Positions 1-7,789 of a stretch of 64,000 nt of DNA are shown piece by piece (within the stretch, counting starts at the first letter, position 1; every line of letters begins with the position of its first letter). Position numbers and translations under genes: made by a program. Below the pieces are notes generated by a model, which was given only the letters and a program-made list of their open reading frames with translations, searched no databases and had not been told where the DNA came from. This DNA comes from Streptomyces sp. NBRC 110028 (GTDB taxonomy: Bacteria; Actinomycetota; Actinomycetes; Streptomycetales; Streptomycetaceae), in NCBI RefSeq assembly GCF_001417735.1, contig NZ_BBUZ01000027.1, positions 204,016 through 268,015 of the forward strand. Reading direction: 5' to 3'.

Positions 1-610
1 GACCGGCGAGCCGGGCGTTGATCAGCCCGGCGGCGCGCTCCCGGGCGTACTGGCTGATGTGGTCCAGATGGGTGTTGAGGGCGTAGAACCGCCGGTCGGT
101 GGACCGGTCGTGGAAGCGCACCCAGGTGACCATGCGCACCACGGCGCCGCCCCAGGTGTTGGAGCCGATCACATACGGGGTGTCGGACAGCCAGAAGTGG
201 TCGTACTCCAGCGGCTCCAGCCGTCTGGTGTCGTAGAAGACGGCCATGAACTCGTCGCGGCTGCCACCCGCCCGCCCCGTCCCCAGCCAGTCGTAGCGCG
301 GGCCGAGGTCGGCGGCGATGTCGCGCAGCTGCCCGTACAGCCCCTCCTGGGTGCCCAGCAGATGGGGTTCGGCACGGCGCAGCAGCTCCCGCATGACCGG
401 GCGGCGCTGCGCCCAGGAGTTGGGCGGGGTGTCGCCGGCGTAGCGCAGGTTGAAGGTCATGGTGTGCAGTTGTGAGCCGCTCACGGGGAAGGCCGGGCCG
501 CCCCCGGGGGCGTCGGCCCGGGCCTCGGGCTGGGTGGCGAGCGGTAGGGCGAGGGCCGCGGCGGCCGCGGCGCGCATCCCGTGGCGACGGCTGAACAGAG
601 GTGCGGGCAT
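1..610 (-). CDS. Tat-exported endonuclease/exonuclease/phosphatase family protein (C-terminus beyond window)
   Basis: Reads from an ATG at 610 leftwards off the window, about 203 residues visible. A strong ribosome site (GGAGGAG) lies just upstream. The N-terminus has SRRHG followed by an alanine/leucine-rich stretch ending in ARA, a twin-arginine-like export signal. The body opens with a TMTFNLRY strand, has GTQEGL (the metal-ligand Glu of the EEP fold) at about residue 85 and NTHLDH near the right end of the fold. Known family members are secreted phosphodiesterases or DNases; the substrate cannot be told from what is visible. The last conserved Asp/His motifs lie outside the window. Confidence 0.85.
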   Translation of the reverse strand, partial: MPAPLFSRRHGMRAAAAAALALPLATQPEARADAPGGGPAFPVSGSQLHTMTFNLRYAGDTPPNSWAQRRPVMRELLRRAEPHLLGTQEGLYGQLRDIAADLGPRYDWLGTGRAGGSRDEFMAVFYDTRRLEPLEYDHFWLSDTPYVIGSNTWGGAVVRMVTWVRFHDRSTDRRFYALNTHLDHISQYARERAAGLINARLAG

Positions 611-1181
611 GGCTCCTCCAGGGGTCCGGCGTTGACATCAGTATCAGGCCGTCCGGGGGGAATGAAGTGGCCTGCGGGAGCCGTGAGTTGAAACGTACGG
701 AGTCCGGCAGGGATACGGCCGCGCACCGAACCCTCAGCGGGCGAGGGGGAATTCCGGCAGCCGGGGGTGTGGAGCCACGCGGTGAACAGCTCGTCCATTG
801 GCCGCGCCGCATGGCGCCCGGCCAGCGCGGTACGCCGAGCAGGCGGTTTACCCAGCGTTAACAGCAGCCCCGGCGTTACGGAGCGTCCACGGCCCCGGGC
901 GGTGGCCGCGCGGCCGGGTGCCCCGCCGCCCCCGGCCCGCCGCCGTCCTTCGCGCAATGTGCCTGATGGAAGCCGGTTTCCCGGCCGCGGTGCGGGGCTC
1001 GCCGTACGCGTTCGCCGCGGCCGGTGATCCTGTGTCCGGACTCAGCGACCCCGGGCCGGGTGGACCACATCCGGCCACGGCCCGCAGCGGGACGTCGCTT
1101 GGCCGATCGTTCCAATCCCGCCCCGGCATCCTGGCCGATGCGCGCACGAGGCCGGTCCGGCGGTGGGCCTCGAAGCGGTGA
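611..1181. other. Gene-poor stretch, no recognised gene
   Basis: About 570 bases between the EEP gene start and the enolase-superfamily remnant. Open frames on both strands here have no recognisable motif and look like GC-bias artefacts. The left end must hold the promoter of the minus-strand EEP gene, but I see no convincing -35/-10 pair. The right end probably held the missing body of the enolase-superfamily gene. Confidence 0.5.
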
Positions 1182-1322
1182 TTCGCCGAGGACATCACCG
1201 AGCCGTTCGTCCTGGTCGCCGGCCACCTGCCGGTGCCCACCACGCCCGGCATCGGCATCTCCCCGCTGCCGGACACCCCCGCCCGCTTCACCACGGCCAC
1301 CCGGGTGCTGTACGCCCGGTGA
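1182..1322 (+). pseudogene. 3' remnant of an enolase-superfamily gene (MenC / N-acylamino acid racemase type)
   Basis: The 46 residues before the TGA at 1320-1322 read as the C-terminus of an o-succinylbenzoate synthase/N-acylamino acid racemase-type protein: FAEDITEPFVL, then LPVPTTPGIGI. Family tails carry the pattern ED.TEPFVL..G.LPVPTGPG. The frame is closed by a TGA at 1179-1181, and nothing upstream in any frame resembles the barrel or its Lys/Asp/Glu active site. This looks like a stump left by a deletion, ending just before the methyltransferase start. A frameshifted fragment of the missing part in 1030-1180 cannot be excluded. Confidence 0.6.
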
Positions 1323-1334
1323 ACGGCGTCTGCC

Positions 1335-2180
1335 ATGATCGGCGGCATGGACAGCGCGCACGGCGGAGCCGGCAGGGCCGACGAGGACCGGGGCTATCTG
1401 CTGGACAACCGGCAGACCGAGGCGGGCATCCGGTTCGGTGCCCTGGCCGAGCTGTTCGACCCGGGCACCTTCCGCCACATCGACCGGCTCGGCATCGGCC
1501 CGGGCATGCGCTGCTGGGAGGTCGGCGCCGGCGGGCCCTCCGTCCCCGAGGGTCTGGCGGAACGGGTCGGGCCCACCGGGCAGGTGATCGCCACCGACAT
1601 CGACGTGTCCTGGACCCGCACCACGGACACCGGTCCCGGCCGGGTGATCGAGGTGCTGCGCCATGACGTGGCCGTCGACCCGCCGCCGCCCGGACCCTTC
1701 GACCTGGTGCACGCCCGTCTGGTGCTGGTGCACGTCCCCGACCGGGCCGAGGCCCTGCGCCGGATGATCGAGGCGCTGCGGCCCGGCGGATGGCTGCTCC
1801 TGGAGGACGCCGACCCCGGGCTCCAGCCGCTGCTGTGCCCGGACGAGTCCGGCCCCGAACAGCGCCTCGCCAACCGGCTGCGGTCCGGTTTCCGCGAGCT
1901 GATGGCGGCGCGCGGCGCGGATCTGGGGTACGGGCGCACCCTGCCCCGGCTGCTGCGCGAGGCCGGTCTCGAAGAGGTGAGCGCCGACGCGTACTTCCCC
2001 ATCGCCTCACCGGCCTGCACGGTCCTGGAGGCCGCCACCGTGCGGCAGATCCGCGACCGGCTGGTGGCCGCGGGCCTGGCCACCGACGAGGAGATCGACC
2101 GGCACCTGGAACACGTCGCCACCGGACGCCTCGACCTGGCCACCGCTCCCATGGTGTCCGCCTGGGCGCGCCGCCCCTGA
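1335..2180 (+). CDS. Class I SAM-dependent methyltransferase
   Basis: A 281-residue protein with a Rossmann-type SAM-binding core: motif I WEVGAGGP near residue 57, an acidic end of strand 2 (ATDID), and FDLVHARLVLVHVPD as the motif II/III region of a Methyltransf_11/25-like fold. The C-terminus ends VSAWARRP, common in actinobacterial members. Substrate unknown. The start is uncertain: ATG 1335 or ATG 1347, neither with a strong ribosome site. It converges on glpK with an 18-base gap. No enzyme cluster surrounds it that would suggest a natural-product role. Confidence 0.8.
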   Translation: MIGGMDSAHGGAGRADEDRGYLLDNRQTEAGIRFGALAELFDPGTFRHIDRLGIGPGMRCWEVGAGGPSVPEGLAERVGPTGQVIATDIDVSWTRTTDTGPGRVIEVLRHDVAVDPPPPGPFDLVHARLVLVHVPDRAEALRRMIEALRPGGWLLLEDADPGLQPLLCPDESGPEQRLANRLRSGFRELMAARGADLGYGRTLPRLLREAGLEEVSADAYFPIASPACTVLEAATVRQIRDRLVAAGLATDEEIDRHLEHVATGRLDLATAPMVSAWARRP

Positions 2181-2198
2181 GACCCATGCTGACCCCGT

Positions 2199-3698
2199 CT
2201 ATCTCAGCCAGCCGAACGACAGCCGCACGGCCCGCTGCCAGTTCTCGTACTCGGTCTGCCGCCGCCCCGGATCCATCGTGGGCAGCCATTGCCCGGCCCG
2301 GTGCCAGTTGCGGCGCAGCCCCTCCAGGTCCGGCCAGTAGCCGACGGCCAGCCCCGCGGCGTACGCGGCGCCCAGGGACACGGTCTCCGACACCATCGGC
2401 CGCACCACCGGCACGTCGAGCACATCGGCCAGGAACTGCATCAGCAGGTTGTTCGCCGTCATGCCGCCGTCGACCTTCAGCGCCTTCAGCGGCTCGGGCG
2501 AGTCGGCGTTCATGGCGTCGACGACCTCGCGGGTCTGCCAGCCGGTGGCCTCCAGCACCGCGCGGGCGAGATGGCCCTTGGTGATGTACGAGGTGAGCCC
2601 GACGATGACGCCGCGCGCGTCGCTGCGCCAGTGCGGGGCGAACAGGCCGGAGAAGGCGGGCACGATGTAGCAGCCGCCGTTGTCCTCGACGCTGCGGGCC
2701 AGGGTCTCGATCTCCGGCGCGCTGTGGATCAGACCCAGCCGGTCGCGGAACCACTGCACCAGCGACCCGGTGACCGCGATCGGCCCCTCCAGGGCGTAGA
2801 CGGGCGGCTCGTCGCCGACCTTGTAGCCCACGGTGGTGAGCAGCCCGTGCCGGGAGCGGACCAGGCGGGTGCCGGTGTTGAGCAGCAGGAAGCTGCCGGT
2901 GCCGTACGTGCACTTGGCCTCGCCGGGCGCGAAGCAGGTCTGCCCGAACAGCGCCGCCTGCTGGTCGCCGAGGGCGGCGCCGATCCGCACACCCGGCAGC
3001 ACCGCCTTCGCCACCCCGTAGCCCTCGGCCGAGGGGCGGATGTCGGGCAGCATCGCGCGGGGCACGCCGAAGTACGACAGCAGCTCGTCGTCCCAGGTGA
3101 GGGTGCGGATGTTCATCAGCATGGTGCGGCTGGCGTTGGTGGCGTCGGTGATGTGCAGACCGCCGGAGGGACCGCCGGTGAGGTTCCAGATCAGCCAGCT
3201 CTCCATCGTGCCGAACAGCACCTCGCCGCGCTCCGCTCGCTCCCGCAACCCCTCGACGTGGTCGAACAGCCAGCGGATGCGGGGCGCGGAGAAGTAGGTG
3301 GCGGGGGAGAGCCCGCAGCGGTCGAGGAAGAAGTCGTCACCGGTGCCGCGCCGCAGCTCCTGCACGAGCGCGTCGGTGCGGGTGTCCTGCCAGATGATCG
3401 CGTTGCCCACGGGACGGCCCGTACGGCGGTCCCACACCACCGTGGTCTCGCGCTGATTGGCGATGCCGATCGCCGCGATCTGTTCGGGTCCGGCGCCCGC
3501 GTCCCGCAGCGCCCGCGGCACCACCCGGCGCAGATTGGACCAGATCTCGGCGGGGTCGTGCTCCACCCAGCCGGGCCTGGCGTAGTGCTGCCGGTGTTCC
3601 CGCTGGGCGACGGACGCCAGCCGCCCCTGGTGGTCGAAGAGGATGCACCGGGTGGACATGGTGCCCTGGTCGATGGACATCACATAGCGTTCAACCAT
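2199..3698 (-). CDS. glpK: Glycerol kinase
   Basis: ATP-dependent phosphorylation of glycerol to glycerol 3-phosphate in the cytoplasm. The 499 residues match the family length. Visible marks: the N-terminal phosphate loop DQGTMSTRCILFD (residues 10-22), ANQRETTVVWD, IWQDTRT, the FGGY-type GDQQAALFGQ and KCTYGTGSFLLLNTG in the second domain, and KVDGGMTANNLLMQ. Met14 stands where Thr is usual in GTTS[ST]R; glycerol kinases vary here, so activity is still expected. It lies 42 bases downstream of an IclR gene on the same strand, as in Streptomyces gyl operons, but without glpF or glpD. Probably glycerol-inducible through that regulator. Confidence 0.95.
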   Translation of the reverse strand: MVERYVMSIDQGTMSTRCILFDHQGRLASVAQREHRQHYARPGWVEHDPAEIWSNLRRVVPRALRDAGAGPEQIAAIGIANQRETTVVWDRRTGRPVGNAIIWQDTRTDALVQELRRGTGDDFFLDRCGLSPATYFSAPRIRWLFDHVEGLRERAERGEVLFGTMESWLIWNLTGGPSGGLHITDATNASRTMLMNIRTLTWDDELLSYFGVPRAMLPDIRPSAEGYGVAKAVLPGVRIGAALGDQQAALFGQTCFAPGEAKCTYGTGSFLLLNTGTRLVRSRHGLLTTVGYKVGDEPPVYALEGPIAVTGSLVQWFRDRLGLIHSAPEIETLARSVEDNGGCYIVPAFSGLFAPHWRSDARGVIVGLTSYITKGHLARAVLEATGWQTREVVDAMNADSPEPLKALKVDGGMTANNLLMQFLADVLDVPVVRPMVSETVSLGAAYAAGLAVGYWPDLEGLRRNWHRAGQWLPTMDPGRRQTEYENWQRAVRLSFGWLR

Positions 3699-3740
3699 GG
3701 CCTTGCCTGCCTTCGAGCGGATACGAGCAGGACATGGGGG

Positions 3741-4508
3741 TCACCAGCGGGCCGCGCCGAGGTCACGGGAGATGGCCCGTGCGGCGTCCCGGGTCAGGCC
3801 GACCAGTGACGGCTGGGGCCGGCCCTTGCTGTCGCAGACGCGTTCCACGGTGCCGGACACGCCGACGGCGCCGATGACCAGGCCGCCCTGGCCGCGTATC
3901 GGTACCGCGATGTCCGCCTCACCCATGACGGTTTCCTGGACCGCGGCGGCCCATCCCGCCTCCCGGATCTCGCCCAGCGCCTGGTTCAGCGCCTGCGGGG
4001 AGATCAGCGTGTGCCGCGTGTAGCTCTCCGGCTCCGCCTCCAGCAGCGGCTCCACCGGCGTCGCCCCGAACGCCAGCAGGACCTTGCCCAGGGCGCTGGC
4101 GTGCAGCGGCAGCAGCGAGCCGACGTCCAGGGTCTGGAAGGTGTCGTCGGGCCGGAAGACATGGTGGACGATGAGCACCTTGCCCTCCAGCGGCACCCCG
4201 AGACGGACCGCCTCCCCGCTGCGGGCGGCCAGGGCGTCGGCCCAGTTGAGGGAGCGGGACCGCAGCTCGTTGATGTCGAGGTAGCTGGTCCCCAGGTGCA
4301 GCAGCGCCGCGCCGAGCTGGTACTTTCCGGTGGCCCTGTCCTGTTCGACGAAGTCGACGCTCTGCAGGGTGCGCAGAATGCCGTGGGCGGTGCCCTTCGC
4401 CAGGCCCAGCGAGGCGGCCACCTCGCCCAGCCCGAGCCGACCGGAGCCCTGGGCGAGCAGCCGCAGGATCGCCGCCGCCCGCTCGATGGACTGCACCGGG
4501 CCGGCCAT
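3741..4508 (-). CDS. IclR-family regulator, probable glycerol operon regulator (GylR-like)
   Basis: A 255-residue IclR protein. It has a winged HTH at about residues 5-65 (SIERAAAILRLL, then LGLAKGTAHGILRTL) and an effector domain with HASALGKVLLAF and ETVMGEADIAVPI, as in IclR/GylR. The ATG at 4508 is chosen because MAGPVQSIERA aligns with the family N-terminus; upstream in-frame sequence is noncoding. It is co-directional with and just upstream of glpK, so control of glycerol use is inferred. The imperfect palindrome TCGG-TAATG-CCGA at 4558-4570 in the divergent gap is a possible operator. Confidence 0.88.
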   Translation of the reverse strand: MAGPVQSIERAAAILRLLAQGSGRLGLGEVAASLGLAKGTAHGILRTLQSVDFVEQDRATGKYQLGAALLHLGTSYLDINELRSRSLNWADALAARSGEAVRLGVPLEGKVLIVHHVFRPDDTFQTLDVGSLLPLHASALGKVLLAFGATPVEPLLEAEPESYTRHTLISPQALNQALGEIREAGWAAAVQETVMGEADIAVPIRGQGGLVIGAVGVSGTVERVCDSKGRPQPSLVGLTRDAARAISRDLGAARW

Positions 4509-4661
4509 GACGTGATCGTAGCTCTTCGGGCATGTGTTCACCCCCGGGCGGGAACGTTCGGTAATGCCGACCAGGATTCGTTGACCCCGCCGGTCGTCGC
4601 CCATAGCGTCCGTACCAGGACATGAGGAACGGGACCGGCGGACCATCCGGAAGGAGGAGAT

Positions 4662-5096
4662 ATGACGGATCAGCTGACCATCCCCTGGACCGGTGGCGCA
4701 TACGTCGATCATCACTTTCCGGTGCCGCATCTCCAGGAGGCCGTCGCCACCGTGCGGCGGCGGGCGCACGCGCTGCTGGCCGACTGGGGGCTGGCCGCCG
4801 ACACCCTGGAGGACGCGCTGCTGGTGGTCTCGGAACTGATCACCAACGCGGTCCTGCACGCCCTGCCCCCGGCCGTTCTGCGGCTGCGCTGGAGCGAGGC
4901 CAAGGAGTGCGGCACCCTGCACATCGCGGTCACCGACGGCGGACCGGTGCCCAGCGGGCCCGGCTCGTCGGAGGAGGTCGAGCCCGATGAACACGGGCGC
5001 GGGCTCGGCATCGTCACCGCGCTCTCGGCCCGCCACGGCACCCACCCGGGCCGCGGGGGAGCCGTCACCCGGTGGGCGGAGCTGCCCGTCGGCTGA
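4662..5096 (+). CDS. RsbW/SpoIIAB-like ATP-binding regulatory protein (HATPase_c)
   Basis: A 144-residue single-domain GHKL ATPase typical of Streptomyces anti-sigma/serine-kinase proteins. N box SELITNAVLHA (57-67), G1 box TDGG (91-94) and G2 box GRGLGIV (112-118) are intact. An ideal ribosome site AAGGAGGAGA ends one base before the ATG. The family phosphorylates anti-sigma antagonists or holds sigma factors; no partner sigma or STAS gene is present here. It faces a SpoIIE-type phosphatase gene end to end with a 23-base gap, so a functional link is possible but unproven. Confidence 0.88.
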   Translation: MTDQLTIPWTGGAYVDHHFPVPHLQEAVATVRRRAHALLADWGLAADTLEDALLVVSELITNAVLHALPPAVLRLRWSEAKECGTLHIAVTDGGPVPSGPGSSEEVEPDEHGRGLGIVTALSARHGTHPGRGGAVTRWAELPVG

Positions 5097-5119
5097 CCGG
5101 TGCGCGGCGGCGGCCCGGT

Positions 5120-6238
5120 TCACTGGCGCTCGTGCGGGGAGATGGCGAGGACGGCGACGTCGTCGGTGAGCGCCCGGGCGTGGGCCGGCAGATCCGTGTT
5201 GAGGAACTCGACGACGTCGATGGGCTCCGGGGGCGGGGCCTCGGCGAACCGGGCGCGCAGCCGGTCCAGGAGGGGGTAGAAGGCCCCCGTCGCATCGCGG
5301 GCCTCGATCAGCCCGTCGGTGCACAGCAGCAGCACGTCGCCGCGCAGGAAGCGGTGGTGCACGGGCACCGGGCTCTCGTGCGCCAGTGAGCCCAGCCCCA
5401 GCGGCAGGGACGGCGGCCCGTTCAGCGTCATCACCTCGCCCCGGGAGATCAGGATGGGCTCGATGTGCCCGTGGTTGATCACCGTCAGCCGGTGCGCGAG
5501 CGGGTCGTACTCGATCAGCGCGGCGGTGACGAACAGCTCGTCGTCCGGGATCTCCGCGGCCTCCCGCGCCATCCGGCTCTCCAGCCGGGCACAGACCTGC
5601 CGCAGATCCCCGGGTTCGTAGACGGCCTGGCGGAAGCCGCCGAGCACATCGGCGACGGTACGGACCGCCTGCAGCCCCTTGCCCCGGACATCGCCGATGA
5701 TGGCCCGCTCCCCGGTCCGGGTGGCGCGGATGTCGAAGAGATCACCGCCGATCATGGTCCCGGCCTCGGCGGGGCGGTAGAGCCCGGCCGTCAGCACATG
5801 GCCGACCTCGTGCGGCAGCGGCCGCAGCAGGGTGCGCATCAGGGCCTCGGTCACCGAGGCCGCCTGCACCAGCTGCTTCTCCTGGCGCTCGCGGTGGGCG
5901 GCCAGCGCGGTGCCGAGGGCGCCGACCAGGGCGGTGGAGACGTACGAGGCGACGTAGTGGCGGTCCCACAGATAGCCGACGCTGCGGCCCGCGCAGCACG
6001 GGGTCCCGGCCAGCACCCCCTCGAAGGCCACGGTGAACAGCGTGACACCGGCGACCCCGACCGGGCCGAGCGTGAACGCGGCCACCACCGGCAGGGCGAT
6101 GAGCAGGAAGCTCACCGGCCACTGGACGGGGGTCACCGGCTCGATCGCCAGGATCGCCGCCACATACAGGATCGGCAGCCAGCGCAGCCAGGTCGGGGGA
6201 GCGGGCACGCCCGGCAGCGTGTTCCCGGACTGCGTCAT
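5120..6238 (-). CDS. Membrane-anchored PP2C-type (SpoIIE/RsbU) phosphatase
   Basis: 372 residues from ATG 6238, which has AGGAG seven bases upstream; a GTG at 6265 is an alternative start. About 110 N-terminal residues form several hydrophobic segments (LPILYVAAILAI, VSFLLIALPVVAAFTL and others). A linker helix leads to a PP2C_SIG domain with metal-binding GGDLFDI, GDVRGKGLQA, LLLCTDGLIEAR and LTDDVAVLAI. Such proteins dephosphorylate STAS-domain anti-sigma antagonists in response to signals sensed at the membrane. No PAS or GAF domain is seen. It is convergent with the HATPase gene. Confidence 0.9.
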   Translation of the reverse strand: MTQSGNTLPGVPAPPTWLRWLPILYVAAILAIEPVTPVQWPVSFLLIALPVVAAFTLGPVGVAGVTLFTVAFEGVLAGTPCCAGRSVGYLWDRHYVASYVSTALVGALGTALAAHRERQEKQLVQAASVTEALMRTLLRPLPHEVGHVLTAGLYRPAEAGTMIGGDLFDIRATRTGERAIIGDVRGKGLQAVRTVADVLGGFRQAVYEPGDLRQVCARLESRMAREAAEIPDDELFVTAALIEYDPLAHRLTVINHGHIEPILISRGEVMTLNGPPSLPLGLGSLAHESPVPVHHRFLRGDVLLLCTDGLIEARDATGAFYPLLDRLRARFAEAPPPEPIDVVEFLNTDLPAHARALTDDVAVLAISPHERQ

Positions 6239-6271
6239 CACGCTCCTGGGCTCCTTGGAGCGCACGGTGCG

Positions 6272-6484
6272 CTAGCCCTCCTCCGGCTCGTCGCCCACGA
6301 CGCGGATGACGCTGTTCGGGCAGAGCCGCGCGGCCAGCCGGGCCTTCCCGCGCAGCGCGGGCCCGGGACGGTCGTCCAGGACGACGACCATGCCGTCGTC
6401 CTCGGACTGGTCGAACAGCTCCGGTGCGTGCAGGGCGCACCGCCCGGCGCCCCGGCACCGGGCGCGGTCCACCTCGACGCGCAT
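6272..6484 (-). CDS. 3Fe-4S ferredoxin partner of the adjacent P450
   Basis: A 70-residue single-cluster ferredoxin. C10, C16 (CRGAGRC) and C55 (LCP) are the three ligands; the fourth Cys position of 4Fe-4S proteins is occupied by another residue, as in Streptomyces P450 redox partners (SuaB/SoyB type). Its ATG (6484-6482) shares one base with the P450 TGA (TGATG), so translation is coupled. It transfers electrons from a ferredoxin reductase, not encoded here, to the P450. Confidence 0.93.
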   Translation of the reverse strand: MRVEVDRARCRGAGRCALHAPELFDQSEDDGMVVVLDDRPGPALRGKARLAARLCPNSVIRVVGDEPEEG

Positions 6485-7710
6485 CACGCTCGCCCTTCCC
6501 AGGTGACGGGGAGCCGGTGGACTCCGTAGACGAGCATGTCGTCCCGCAGCGGCACCTCCTCGACCGGCACCGCCAGCCGCAGGGTGGGGAACCGCCGCAG
6601 CAGCGCCGGGTAGCCGGTCCGCATCTCCATCCGGGCCAGGTGCTGGCCCAGGCACTGGTGGACGCCGTGGCCGAAGGCGATGTGCTCGGTGGCGTCGCGG
6701 GTGATGTCCAGGTCGTCGGGGGCCGGGAACCGGGCCGGGTCCCGGTTGGCGGCGGCGATCGAGGCGACCACGGTCTCCCCGGCCCGCACCCGCGCCCCGG
6801 CGATCTCCACGTCCTCCCGGGCGACCCGGACCGTGCCGAACTGGACGATGGTCAGATAACGCAGCAGCTCCTCGACCGCGTCATCGGTCAGCTCGGGCCG
6901 CTCGCGCACCAACCGCGCCTGCTCGGGGTGGCACAGCAGGGCGAAGGTGCCCAGGGCCAGCATGTTCGCCGTCGTCTCATGCCCGGCGATGAGCAGCAGC
7001 AGGCCCACCCCGGTCAGCTCCGCGTCGGAGAACGCCGCCGCCGGGTCCGCGTCGTGGACCAGCCGGGACAGCAGCGCCCCGTCCGGCCGCCGCCGCTTGG
7101 CCGCCACCAGATCCCGCATGTAGTCCCACACCGCGTCCCGGGCGGCGAAGATCTTCTCCTCGTCCTCGTCGATCCGGAACAGAGTCGCCGACCACGCCTG
7201 GAAGGCGGTCCGGTCGGCGTACGGCACCCCCAGCAGCTCGCAGATCACCAGGGACGGGATGGGCTGGGCGAACGCCCGCACCAGATCGGCGGGCGGGCCG
7301 GTCCGCTCCATCGCGTCCAGGTGGTCCGTGACGATCCCCTCGATGCGCGGCAGCAGCTCCCGCATCCGCCGCACCGTGAACCACCGGGAGAGCAGCCGCC
7401 GGTAGCGGGTGTGCTCGGGCGGGTCCATGCCGATGAACGAGCCCAGCCGGCGCGGATCGTCCTCCCGGACCGGAAACGCCCGGACCGGCGACGAGGCCCG
7501 GATGCGGTCCGAGCTGAACCGGTCGTCCGCCAGCAGCTCGCGCACGTCCTCGTAGCCGGTGAGCAGCCAGCCCGCCTTTCCGTCCGGAAAGGCCAGCCGT
7601 GCGGCCTTCCGCCGCTCGCGGAGCGCCCCGTACGCACCGGGCGGGTCGAACGGGCAGTCGCGATGTCTGGGCAGGGAGACCGGGGACGGTCCCGATGAGG
7701 TGACGGACAC
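6484..7710 (-). CDS. Cytochrome P450, CYP105-like
   Basis: 408 residues from a GTG at 7710 with AAGGAG about eight bases upstream; upstream in-frame sequence runs into the gntP 3' end. I-helix oxygen-activation motif AGHETTANML, ExxR motif EELLRY, heme loop FGHGVHQCLGQ with Cys353 as axial thiolate. The segment PIPSLVICELLGVPYADR is characteristic of CYP105, a family of broad-substrate Streptomyces hydroxylases. It is followed by a coupled ferredoxin. No biosynthetic genes adjoin, so a xenobiotic or stand-alone oxidation role is as likely as a pathway role. Confidence 0.93.
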   Translation of the reverse strand: MSVTSSGPSPVSLPRHRDCPFDPPGAYGALRERRKAARLAFPDGKAGWLLTGYEDVRELLADDRFSSDRIRASSPVRAFPVREDDPRRLGSFIGMDPPEHTRYRRLLSRWFTVRRMRELLPRIEGIVTDHLDAMERTGPPADLVRAFAQPIPSLVICELLGVPYADRTAFQAWSATLFRIDEDEEKIFAARDAVWDYMRDLVAAKRRRPDGALLSRLVHDADPAAAFSDAELTGVGLLLLIAGHETTANMLALGTFALLCHPEQARLVRERPELTDDAVEELLRYLTIVQFGTVRVAREDVEIAGARVRAGETVVASIAAANRDPARFPAPDDLDITRDATEHIAFGHGVHQCLGQHLARMEMRTGYPALLRRFPTLRLAVPVEEVPLRDDMLVYGVHRLPVTWEGRA

Positions 7711-7789
7711 GGATGCGCTCCTTCCACCAGCCTTTCCTATTCGAGCGTAATCGGTATAAAGCGGTACTACTCGCCGTGGCCCGAGGGCG

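Noticed and set aside
1288..2913. A 541-codon open frame on the minus strand
   Set aside because: Out of frame with glpK and antisense to the methyltransferase; it has no recognisable domain.
7741..7789. Attachment site or insertion-element end in the AT-rich gap before the CYP105-like P450
   Set aside because: The gap is only 79 bases, with no inverted repeats, duplication or integrase nearby. It is better explained as the P450 promoter.
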